Shown in pieces: positions 1-5,330 of a DNA stretch of 6,375 nt. How positions within the stretch are numbered: position 1 is the stretch's first letter; each line of letters opens with the position of its first letter. The DNA comes from Anaerolineaceae bacterium UBA6801. Lineage in GTDB: Bacteria > Chloroflexota > Anaerolineae > Anaerolineales > Anaerolineaceae. The stretch lies in the NCBI GenBank assembly GCA_002452315.1, contig DKFH01000155.1, positions 2,910 through 9,284 on the forward strand. Reading direction: 5' to 3'. The notes beneath the pieces were generated by a model, which did not search any database, had not been told where the DNA came from, and was given only the letters and a program-made list of their open reading frames with translations. The position numbers and the translations under genes were made by a program.

Positions 1-738
1 GCCCAATTGATCGTGTTTGGTGCGAAGGTTTTACTGGTAGATGGTAATTACGACCAGGCTTTTGATTTGAGCATCGAGGCGACGCATAATTTTGGCTGGT
101 ATAACCGCAATACGGGTTTTAACCCCTTCACTGCGGAGGGCAAGAAGACCGCTGGCTTTGAGATTTGGGAACAGGTCATCCGGCGTCTGCCCAAGGACAG
201 CAAGAACCTGACGGTTTTCATCCCGGTGGGTGATGGCAATATCATCTCCGGTGTGCACAAAGGGTTTAAAGACCTGCATGCGCTGGGATGGCTGGAACGC
301 GTGCCGCGCATCATCGGTGTGCAGTCCACCGGTTCGGCCGCCATTGCCAACGCGTTTCATCGCGGCGATGAAGACATTCAGCCCGTCCAGGCAAATACCC
401 TGGCCGACAGCATCTCCGTGGACCTGCCGCGCGATGGCTTGCGCGCGGTGCGTGCAGCCAGTGAGACGGGCGGCACCTACCTGACTGTGCCTGATGAGGA
501 CATTTTAGCTGCGATCGTTGAACTGGGCCGGGTGGGGATCTTTGCCGAACCGGCAGCTTCTACCGCATATGCGGGCCTGGTTAAAGCGGTTGCTGAAGGT
601 GTTGTTGAGCCGGATGATCCGATTTTGGTGCTCAGTACCGGCAGCGGGCTGAAAGATGTGAAAGCAGCCATGCAGGCTGTTTCTGCAGCGCCTATCATTG
701 AACCCACTTTGGATGCAGTCAAAAAGGTGTTAGGATGA
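1..738 (+). CDS. thrC: Threonine synthase, C-terminal part (5' end outside window)
   Basis: Threonine synthase is the PLP enzyme that converts O-phosphohomoserine to threonine in the cytoplasm. The frame is open from base 1, so the true start lies upstream; about 245 residues are visible of a protein usually 350-450 long. The N-terminal part with the PLP-binding lysine (FKDRG region in the family) is missing from the window. Visible family signatures are the segment FGWYNRNTGFNP, the glycine-rich PLP phosphate loop PVGDGNIISG near residue 77, the segment TLADSISVDLPRDG, the segment GIFAEPAASTAYAGL, and the closing LSTGSGLKD. Stop codon TGA is at 736-738 and overlaps the start of the glycosyltransferase. 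Another fold-type II PLP enzyme is possible but less likely given the NRNTG and ADSISV segments. Confidence 0.87.
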   Translation, partial: AQLIVFGAKVLLVDGNYDQAFDLSIEATHNFGWYNRNTGFNPFTAEGKKTAGFEIWEQVIRRLPKDSKNLTVFIPVGDGNIISGVHKGFKDLHALGWLERVPRIIGVQSTGSAAIANAFHRGDEDIQPVQANTLADSISVDLPRDGLRAVRAASETGGTYLTVPDEDILAAIVELGRVGIFAEPAASTAYAGLVKAVAEGVVEPDDPILVLSTGSGLKDVKAAMQAVSAAPIIEPTLDAVKKVLG

Positions 739-1691
739 CATCCCCAATTTTCACTGTTGTTGCGCCCATTTATAACGAACTGGAGAACATCCCCGAGCTG
801 TATCAGCGCTTAAGGGACGTGATGGAGCGCACCGGTGAGCCCTGGGAATTGATCCTGGTGGATGACGGCTCGACAGATGGATCGACTGCAGTGATCCGCA
901 ACCTGGCGGAGAACGACCCGCGGGTGCGGCCGGTGATCTTTGCCCGCAATTTTGGGCACCAGATCGCGGTCACAGCTGGTGTGGATTACAGCCGCGGCGA
1001 TGCGGTGATCATCATCGATGCCGATTTGCAAGACCCGCCTGAGGTGATCCTCGAATTGATTGCTAAGTGGCGCGAGGGTTACGAGGTGGTGTATGCTGTG
1101 CGGGAGGAACGTGAGGGTGAATCCTGGTTTAAGCGCACCACGGCATCTTTATTTTACCGGCTGATCTACCGCATCACCGATGTGAAAATCCCGCTGGATA
1201 CGGGCGATTTTCGTTTGATGGACGTGAAGGTGGTGCGGGTGATGCAGCAAATGCGTGAGAAGCATCGCTTTTTGCGCGGCATGTCGGCCTGGGTAGGCTT
1301 CAGGCAGGTTGGCGTGTCTTATAAGCGGAAGCCGCGGTATGCTGGCGAGACCAAGTACCCCTTCAGCAAGATGCTTAAGCTGGCGTTGAACGCTGTCACC
1401 AGTTTTTCCTACTTTCCCCTCCAGGTGGCGACCTTTATTGGTTTTATTGCCGCAGGGATTAGCGTGATCGCCATCCCGGTGGTAGCCATCCTGCGCTTGA
1501 CCACGGGCACCGCCCTGTTGGGGCAGGCCACCACGCTGGTGATCGTACTGTTCCTGGGTGGTGTGCAATTGATCAGCCTCGGGATCATTGGCGAGTATAT
1601 TGGACGTATTTACGATGAAGCAAAAGACCGCCCGCTTTATATTGTGGCAGAGGCGCCTGACCGTGATGCGCAAGACACGGCGGGCGAATAA
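735..1691 (+). CDS. Family 2 glycosyltransferase, polyprenyl-phosphate sugar transferase type (GtrB/ArnC/DPM1-like)
   Basis: This 318-residue protein probably moves a sugar from a nucleotide donor to a polyprenyl phosphate carrier at the cytoplasmic face of the membrane, for envelope glycan or protein glycosylation. The GT-A domain covers about residues 5-225. It starts VVAPIYNELENIP, has the nucleotide-binding DDGSTDGS at 43-50, the metal-binding DADLQDPPE at 95-103, GDFRLMD at 157-163, and the RFLRGMSAWVGF segment at 178-189 typical of this subgroup. Two hydrophobic stretches (about 228-252 and 264-288) would be C-terminal membrane helices, followed by the characteristic GEYIGRIYDEAKDRPLY. 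Length and architecture fit GtrB/DPM1-like enzymes. The ATG overlaps the thrC stop (ATGA), with an AAAGG ribosome site at 723-727. The sugar and acceptor cannot be told from sequence. Confidence 0.93.
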   Translation: MTSPIFTVVAPIYNELENIPELYQRLRDVMERTGEPWELILVDDGSTDGSTAVIRNLAENDPRVRPVIFARNFGHQIAVTAGVDYSRGDAVIIIDADLQDPPEVILELIAKWREGYEVVYAVREEREGESWFKRTTASLFYRLIYRITDVKIPLDTGDFRLMDVKVVRVMQQMREKHRFLRGMSAWVGFRQVGVSYKRKPRYAGETKYPFSKMLKLALNAVTSFSYFPLQVATFIGFIAAGISVIAIPVVAILRLTTGTALLGQATTLVIVLFLGGVQLISLGIIGEYIGRIYDEAKDRPLYIVAEAPDRDAQDTAGE

Positions 1692-1695
1692 AATT

Positions 1696-1718
1696 TCTGC
1701 GCTGACTTTAAGCGCAGA
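1696..1718. promoter_or_regulatory. Perfect 8-bp inverted repeat overlapping the -35 region (operator candidate)
   Basis: TCTGCGCT (1696-1703) and AGCGCAGA (1711-1718) are exact reverse complements around a 7-nt loop. No T-tract follows, so it is a poor intrinsic terminator for the upstream glycosyltransferase. It overlaps the predicted -35 and part of the spacer of the promoter for the PLP enzyme, where a repressor could bind. A weak terminator remains possible. Confidence 0.5.
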
Positions 1719-1730
1719 TCTGGATATAAT
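1702..1730 (+). promoter_or_regulatory. Sigma-70-type promoter for the PLP enzyme
   Basis: The -10 element is a perfect TATAAT at 1725-1730. The hexamer CTGACT at 1702-1707 matches four of six -35 bases at exactly 17 bp spacing. Transcription would start near 1737, giving a leader of about 34 nt with a Shine-Dalgarno AAGGAG at 1759-1764, six bases before the ATG. Confidence 0.7.
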
Positions 1731-1770
1731 CACTATTCAAATTGTCTGACAAATTTTCAAGGAGACCCTA

Positions 1771-3237
1771 ATGGCAAAAATTGACTTAACGATGCACCCC
1801 GATCGCCTGGAGCGCACCTTAGCGCGCGTTCGCGAGCGGAATATTATCATCCCCACCTTTGAACAAATGCGGAACCCGAGTTTGATTCCGGATAAGATCA
1901 AAGAGGAACTTAAAGGTATTGGTTTATGGGACCTGCATCCCCGCAACCTATTCCGGATTACTTGGAAAAACGAGCCCAAGCCCAGCGGCGGCTTGTTTGG
2001 CGGGGTGAACTTTATTGAATTTCCCCAAAGCCTGACCGGGACACCTGCCCGCATTGTGGCCTTGGTCGGCAAGTGGTTCCCGACTGGTGCACATAAAGTG
2101 GGTGCCGCTTTCGGTTGTTTGGTGCCTCGCCTGGTGACTGGACAATTTGACCCCACCCAGCAAAAGGCTGTGTGGCCTTCCACCGGCAACTATTGCCGCG
2201 GCGGTGCTTATGACTCCGCGCTGCTGGCCTGTGAATCGATCGCCATCCTGCCCGAGGAGATGAGCAAGGAGCGTTTTGAGTGGCTGGCCAGCATTGCGGG
2301 TGAAACCATCAAGACCCCTGGCTCCGAATCGAATGTGAAAGAAATCTTTGATAAATGCTGGGAATTGCGTCGATCCGGCCAGGATCTGATGATCTTCAAC
2401 CAGTTTGATGAATTCGGCAATTACCTGTGGCATTATGCCATCACCGGCAGCGCCATGGAAGAAATGGTCAAACAAATCGCCGGCCCCAAGGATGAGTACC
2501 GTGGCATGGTCTCAGCCACCGGTTCGGCCGGCACGATCGCCAGTGGTGATTACCTCAAACAAGTATGGCCGAATAGCTTTATTACTGCTTCTGAAGCTGT
2601 GCAATGCCCGACCCTGTATAACAACGGGTTTGGCGCACACCGTATCGAAGGCATTGGTGACAAACACGTTCCATGGATTCACAATGCACGAAATACAGAT
2701 CTTTTGGTGGCCATTGATGATAACGCAGTGGTTAACCTGGCACGGTTGTTCAATGAACCTGTAGGACAGGCGCATCTGGTCAAATCTGGCGTCCCGGTTG
2801 AAATTGTTGAAAACCTGGACTTGTTAGGCTTCTCTGGTATTTCTAATGTCCTTTCAGCGATCAAAGTTGCCAAATACCATGAACTGACTGAGAATGATAT
2901 TGTTGTCACCGTCCTAACCGACTCAATGGAGCTTTACAATAGCCGTCTGGTTGAAATGCATGAGGAAATGGGCGAATACACCGAGAAAGACGCCGCGGCT
3001 GATGACGCCCGTTGGCTGAAGGGTGTTGCCACCGATTATCTGGAAGATCTGACCTATATGGGCCAGAAACGTGTGCATAATCTCAAGTACTTCACCTGGG
3101 TAGAGCAGCAGGGCAAGACCTACGAAGAGATCCAGGAAATGTGGTACCAGCGTGATTTCTGGACCGAACTGCAGGCACAGCTCCCCGAGATTGATGCCAA
3201 GATCGAGGAATTCAACGCCAAGGCGGGGGTGCTGTAA
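1771..3237 (+). CDS. Pyridoxal-phosphate-dependent enzyme, cysteine synthase-related (fold type II), substrate unassigned
   Basis: This 488-residue cytoplasmic protein keeps the layout of beta-family (fold type II) PLP enzymes. PTGAHKVG (104-111) contains K109, the likely Schiff-base lysine. STGNYCRGG (137-145) occupies the place of the TSGNTG substrate loop of cysteine synthases. ATGSAGT (249-255) is the PLP phosphate loop. HRIEGIGDKHVP (290-301) matches the HKIQGIGAGFIP stretch of O-acetylserine sulfhydrylase, GFSGISNVLSAIK (353-365) its GISSGAN region, and VTVLTDSMELY (379-389) its VVVLPDSGERY. Beyond the core are an N-terminal extension of about 85 residues and about 100 C-terminal residues, so it is longer than true cysteine synthases (about 310). 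I remember close relatives annotated only as a PLP-dependent protein beta subunit. Activity on sulfur or other amino-acid substrates is inference. The gene has its own promoter and terminator and appears monocistronic. Confidence 0.9.
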   Translation: MAKIDLTMHPDRLERTLARVRERNIIIPTFEQMRNPSLIPDKIKEELKGIGLWDLHPRNLFRITWKNEPKPSGGLFGGVNFIEFPQSLTGTPARIVALVGKWFPTGAHKVGAAFGCLVPRLVTGQFDPTQQKAVWPSTGNYCRGGAYDSALLACESIAILPEEMSKERFEWLASIAGETIKTPGSESNVKEIFDKCWELRRSGQDLMIFNQFDEFGNYLWHYAITGSAMEEMVKQIAGPKDEYRGMVSATGSAGTIASGDYLKQVWPNSFITASEAVQCPTLYNNGFGAHRIEGIGDKHVPWIHNARNTDLLVAIDDNAVVNLARLFNEPVGQAHLVKSGVPVEIVENLDLLGFSGISNVLSAIKVAKYHELTENDIVVTVLTDSMELYNSRLVEMHEEMGEYTEKDAAADDARWLKGVATDYLEDLTYMGQKRVHNLKYFTWVEQQGKTYEEIQEMWYQRDFWTELQAQLPEIDAKIEEFNAKAGVL

Positions 3238-3245
3238 GTTTATTT

Positions 3246-3273
3246 GAGAATAGTGAACCGTGAATTGTGAATA
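3246..3273 (+). repeat. Four degenerate tandem heptamers, GTGAATA type
   Basis: Seven-base periodicity is visible directly: GAGAATA (3246-3252), GTGAACC (3253-3259), GTGAATT (3260-3266) and GTGAATA (3267-3273). A related cluster in inverted orientation lies at 4075-4095. Such short tandem heptamers look like dispersed intergenic repeats; no function is evident. Confidence 0.75.
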
Positions 3274-3300
3274 GGGTGCACATCTGGTGTGTGCGGCCTA
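3272..3300. repeat. Imperfect palindromic repeat element (TAGG...CCTA)
   Basis: The two arms (3272-3282 and 3290-3300) pair over 11 positions with one G-G mismatch and one G-T wobble around a 7-nt loop. The ends TAGG and CCTA followed by CAAGG look like small palindromic dispersed repeats of the REP or MITE-like kind. It abuts the heptamer cluster. There is no T-tract, so it is not a terminator in either orientation. Membership in a repeat family is inference. Confidence 0.45.
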
Positions 3301-3328
3301 CAAGGAAAATCACAATCTCAATGACAGG

Positions 3329-3364
3329 CAGGGTGTGTTCATTTTGGGCACACCCTGTTTTTTT
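3329..3364 (+). terminator. Rho-independent terminator of the PLP enzyme gene
   Basis: CAGGGTGTG (3329-3337) pairs perfectly with CACACCCTG (3349-3357). Two wobble pairs and one C-G pair extend the stem inward to 12 bp with a 5-nt loop. Seven T residues follow at 3358-3364. It lies about 90 nt after the stop codon, with the repeats in between. Confidence 0.92.
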
Positions 3365-3405
3365 GTTGAGAGGCATCACTCCCCGGGTCAAACCACCTAA
3401 CAGAA

Positions 3406-3435
3406 TTGAAGTGACAGGAGATTCTATGTTAAAAT
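3406..3435 (+). promoter_or_regulatory. Extended -10 promoter for the DUF1295 gene
   Basis: TGTTAAAAT (3427-3435) is an extended -10 (TGn plus TAAAAT, five of six consensus bases). TTGAAG (3406-3411) is a four-of-six -35 with 18 bp spacing. The predicted start near 3442 is only about three bases before the ATG, which implies a nearly leaderless mRNA. This agrees with the lack of a ribosome site directly before the gene. Confidence 0.55.
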
Positions 3436-3444
3436 AGCCGCACC

Positions 3445-4104
3445 ATGGAAAAAACAAACCGGTTTCAAAGCTTTCTGATCATTACCTTGTGTTATATCGC
3501 GGTTGCGTTGCTGGGTATTTATATCTTCCAGGCCCTCCCGACGGCTTTGTGGCTCTCGCTCCTGATTGCGGATCTGGCAGCAACATTTTTGATTTGGGTT
3601 CTGAGCCAGCTGCTCAATAATGCTTCGGTGTATGACCCCTATTGGAGCGTCCAGCCGCCCATCATCCTGGGACTCACGCTGATCTTCCTGGGAGAACCCA
3701 ATTGGGGATCGATCCTGCTGGTGTTGGCGATTGCTTTTTGGGGTGCCCGGTTATCCGTCAACTGGATGATCACGTTCCATGGCTTACACGAACAAGACTG
3801 GCGTTATGACCTGCTGCAAGAAAAGAGCGGGCGATTTTTTGCGTTGGTTAACCTGCTGGGCATCCAGGTCATGCCCACGCTGATCGTTTACGCGTGCCTG
3901 CTGCCGGGTTTCTTTTACTTGGTGCGCGGGGGCGGGATGAACCCTGGCGTTGTTACGGGCTTGATGCTGATCGTGGGCGGCGCGCTGCTGGAATTGGTGG
4001 CCGACCACCAGATGCAAACCTTTCGCCGCCAGCGGCAGGACCGCTCAGAATTGTTGCGCGGCGGCGTTTGGCGCCATTCACTATTCACCATTCACCATCA
4101 ATGA
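3445..4104 (+). CDS. DUF1295 / steroid 5-alpha-reductase-like integral membrane protein, 3'-truncated
   Basis: This 219-residue multi-pass membrane protein has hydrophobic segments at about 9-30, 34-56, 71-82, 88-104, 132-160 and 167-185. DUF1295 hallmarks are SVYDPYWSV (61-69), ARLSVNW (101-107), LHEQDWRYD (114-122), LVNLLGIQVMPTLIV (134-148) and ELVADHQMQTFRR (183-195). The family's next block is GLW-Y-SRHPNYFGE. Here GGVWRHS (206-212) is followed only by LFTIHHQ and a stop, and those last residues are encoded by heptamer repeats at 4075-4102. Family members usually have roughly 60-80 more residues including the last helices, so this copy has lost the conserved cofactor-side motif and may be a pseudogene. 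The frame is otherwise intact with normal codon use, suggesting recent loss. Family members are thought to be reductases or methyltransferase-like enzymes of lipids; no substrate can be named. Confidence 0.82.
   Translation: MEKTNRFQSFLIITLCYIAVALLGIYIFQALPTALWLSLLIADLAATFLIWVLSQLLNNASVYDPYWSVQPPIILGLTLIFLGEPNWGSILLVLAIAFWGARLSVNWMITFHGLHEQDWRYDLLQEKSGRFFALVNLLGIQVMPTLIVYACLLPGFFYLVRGGGMNPGVVTGLMLIVGGALLELVADHQMQTFRRQRQDRSELLRGGVWRHSLFTIHHQ
4075..4095 (-). repeat. Three tandem heptamers, GTGAATR type, inverted relative to 3246-3273
   Basis: On the plus strand the units read CATTCAC (4075-4081), TATTCAC (4082-4088) and CATTCAC (4089-4095), with a degenerate fourth, CATCAAT, at 4096-4102. On the minus strand they are GTGAATG, GTGAATA and GTGAATG, the same heptamer family as 3246-3273. 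They encode the aberrant C-terminus of the DUF1295 frame and mark its truncation point. Confidence 0.8.
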
Positions 4105-4110
4105 TAAAAT
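4102..4110 (+). promoter_or_regulatory. Extended -10 element for the 4142 gene
   Basis: TGATAAAAT (4102-4110) has TGn followed by TAAAAT (five of six bases), overlapping the stop codon of the preceding frame. The -35 region falls in the heptamer cluster; the best match, TTCACC (4084-4089), is four of six with a short 15-bp spacer. A start near 4117 would give a leader of about 25 nt that contains the ribosome site AAGGGGAG (4131-4138). Confidence 0.4.
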
Positions 4111-4141
4111 TTTCTTAACCATCCCATGCAAAGGGGAGACC

Positions 4142-4699
4142 ATGAACGCCTTCCTGCCTGAAACCGCTTTGATTTTGGTGGCCATCCTGCCCAGCCAGCG
4201 GGATTTTGACATTGCGCGGCTGTTTGGCTGGTACCGCATCCCCCTGAAGAACGCGCCCAAGGTCATCTCGGTGGACTACCTGGCCTTTTACCAGACGAAA
4301 TCCTTTGGGGATGCGCAGCGCTGGCAGATTGCGTATGTGGCTGAGATCCTCGGCCATGAGCTGACCCGCCGGCGTGACCTGCTGCGTGATGAGCCAGATC
4401 ATCCCCGGGCCCACGAGGAGTACTTCAAGCTGCAGATCGGCCCCCTGCAGCGACTGGCACAGCCCATCCCCGCCGGGGATTGGAAGCGGATCACCTTTTT
4501 TTACACCACGGGAGAGATGTTCCAGGGCGCCCAGACGATCAACGACCTGGTGGTTAAGTCCCAGGATGCGCGCGAGGTACTCTGGCACACGTTGCGCGAG
4601 CGCGCCCTCAGGGCGCATGAATACCGGGCCCAGGAGCTGCCTGAGTCCCTGCTCGACCCGGCCATCCTGGCGCTTTTGGGGAAAATGACCAGCGGTTAG
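4142..4699 (+). CDS. Conserved hypothetical protein of unknown function
   Basis: This 185-residue protein has no signal peptide and no convincing membrane helix; the hydrophobic start (ALILVAILP) looks like a buried strand. Notable segments are LFGWYRIPLKNAP (27-39), DYLAFYQTKSFG (45-56), RRRDLLRDEPDHPRA (76-90), YFKLQIGPLQRLAQPIP (94-110) and KRITFFYTTGEMFQGAQTINDL (115-136). The order of strands and the basic DEPDHPRA turn remind me of small PUA/EVE/ASCH-like nucleic-acid-binding barrels, but that is speculation. I recall similar uncharacterised proteins in Chloroflexota. The ATG at 4142 is preceded by a strong ribosome site (AAGGGGAG), which supports this start. The gene lies just after the truncated DUF1295 frame and ends before a terminator, so it is probably monocistronic. 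Confidence 0.8.
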   Translation: MNAFLPETALILVAILPSQRDFDIARLFGWYRIPLKNAPKVISVDYLAFYQTKSFGDAQRWQIAYVAEILGHELTRRRDLLRDEPDHPRAHEEYFKLQIGPLQRLAQPIPAGDWKRITFFYTTGEMFQGAQTINDLVVKSQDAREVLWHTLRERALRAHEYRAQELPESLLDPAILALLGKMTSG

Positions 4700-4731
4700 T
4701 TTCTCTCACCTTCAGGATTTTAAAATCAAAA

Positions 4732-4769
4732 CCGGCCAGTTTGCGGAAACCTGGCCGGAATTTTGTTTT
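4732..4769. terminator. Bidirectional intrinsic terminator between convergent genes
   Basis: CCGGCCAG (4732-4739) pairs perfectly with CTGGCCGG (4751-4758). TTT and AAA add three inner pairs past a bulged C, leaving a GCGG loop. On the plus strand AATTTTGTTTT follows; on the minus strand TTTTGATTTT follows. It can therefore end both the 4142 gene and the convergent cold-shock gene. Confidence 0.9.
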
Positions 4770-4784
4770 AGAGATGCCCTAAGG

Positions 4785-4994
4785 CTACAGGGGTTGGACG
4801 TCTACAGCTTGCAGGCCTTTGGGGCCTTGTTCCACGGAGAATTCAACCTGTTGTTCTTCACGCAAGGATTTGAAGCCTGACCCCAGGATTGCAGTATGAT
4901 GAACGAATACGTCATCGCCTGCTTCACGAGCGATAAAACCATAACCTTTTGCGTCGTTGAACCATTTTACGGTTCCAATTTCTTTTTCTGCCAT
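4785..4994 (-). CDS. Cold-shock protein (CspA family, single CSD domain)
   Basis: This 69-residue single-stranded nucleic-acid-binding protein is of the CspA type, which acts as an RNA chaperone in cold adaptation or general growth. It has the typical opening GTVKWFNDAKGYGFI with W11, RNP1 KGYGFI (16-21) and RNP2 VFVHH (29-33), then the end segment VEFSVEQGPKGLQAVDV. Length fits the family (65-75). I chose the ATG at 4994 rather than the in-frame one at 5003: the Shine-Dalgarno AAGGAA (minus strand, 5009-5004) is nine bases from 4994 but touches 5003, and the family starts close to GTVKWFN. It is convergent with the 4142 gene and divergent from the hydantoinase. The long leader with a hairpin suggests post-transcriptional control. 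Confidence 0.96.
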   Translation of the reverse strand: MAEKEIGTVKWFNDAKGYGFIAREAGDDVFVHHTAILGSGFKSLREEQQVEFSVEQGPKGLQAVDVQPL

Positions 4995-5060
4995 TCTAAA
5001 CATTTCCTTTGTGTGTTACTAAAAAGTGTTAATGTGTAAGTCGTTTTCTCGGTTAGCAAC

Positions 5061-5093
5061 AAAAAACCGGCCAGTCTCCGCAAGTCTGGACGG
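5061..5093 (-). terminator. Terminator-like hairpin in the cold-shock gene leader (attenuator candidate)
   Basis: On the minus strand CCGTCCAG (5093-5086) pairs with CTGGCCGG (5074-5067) with one U-C mismatch, followed directly by six T (5066-5061) and GTTG. Upstream AACAA can pair with part of the T-tract. It lies between the predicted csp promoter and its start codon, with no minus-strand gene upstream for it to terminate. Attenuation, a short leader RNA or an mRNA-stabilising element are all possible. Confidence 0.65.
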
Positions 5094-5131
5094 TTGTTAC
5101 CTTTACCAAAACTGACTTAACTTCAAGCTGG

Positions 5132-5159
5132 ATCATACCACATAGAAATATTAAGTCAA
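5132..5159 (-). promoter_or_regulatory. Promoter of the cold-shock gene
   Basis: On the minus strand TTGACT (5159-5154, five of six -35 bases) and TATGAT (5137-5132, five of six -10 bases) are separated by 16 bp. A TGG directly before the -10 makes it an extended -10. Transcription would start near 5125, giving an unusually long leader of about 130 nt, as known for cspA-type mRNAs in other bacteria. Confidence 0.75.
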
Positions 5160-5330
5160 TATAGAATTCGAAAGTGTTGAATATTACTCTGATTCGGTCT
5201 CGCATTAGCCCGCTCCTTTATAAAAAGTGGGTAAGATGAATACGAAGGCCGGTTTTCCTTTTGTGCGTGGGGTCATTATAATCCGATCCGTTGGGTTATT
5301 TGTACAATTGGTGCTGTTTGATTGATAATC
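5160..5330. other. Intergenic stretch upstream of the divergent promoters, no gene seen
   Basis: The gap between the two divergent coding regions (4995-5387) holds the csp leader, hairpin and promoter on the minus strand and the hydantoinase promoter on the plus strand. In this middle part I see no convincing gene. It contains a perfect TATAAT at 5277-5282 without a good -35 partner on the plus strand (the overlapping minus-strand TATAAT also lacks one) and a 29-codon frame at 5236-5325 with no clear ribosome site. Confidence 0.5.

Noticed and set aside
1149..1733. 194-codon open frame on the minus strand
   Set aside because: It lies antisense to the clear glycosyltransferase gene, has a low-complexity His/Gln-rich composition and shows no family motif; it is a shadow frame.
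1948..2475. 175-codon minus-strand frame antisense to the PLP enzyme
   Set aside because: The plus-strand protein carries conserved motifs throughout this region; the antisense product has none.
328..2530. 15-base identity CCACCGGTTCGGCCG in both thrC and the PLP enzyme gene
   Set aside because: It encodes similar short TGSA segments at non-equivalent places in the folds; codon bias and chance explain it better than a functional repeat.
3212..3457. 81-codon minus-strand frame across the intergenic gap
   Set aside because: It covers repeats and a terminator; part of its product (LFTIHGSLF) is simply translated heptamer repeat.
4602..4616. GCGCCC/GGGCGC hairpin
   Set aside because: It lies inside the coding region of the 4142 gene in GC-rich codons with no T-tract; probably incidental.
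4995..5003. Upstream in-frame ATG adding three residues to the cold-shock protein
   Set aside because: The Shine-Dalgarno touches this ATG, leaving no spacing; the ATG at 4994 has a nine-base spacing and matches family starts.
5236..5325. 29-codon frame starting ATG in the intergenic region
   Set aside because: No clear ribosome site, no recognisable features, and it ends just before the hydantoinase promoter.
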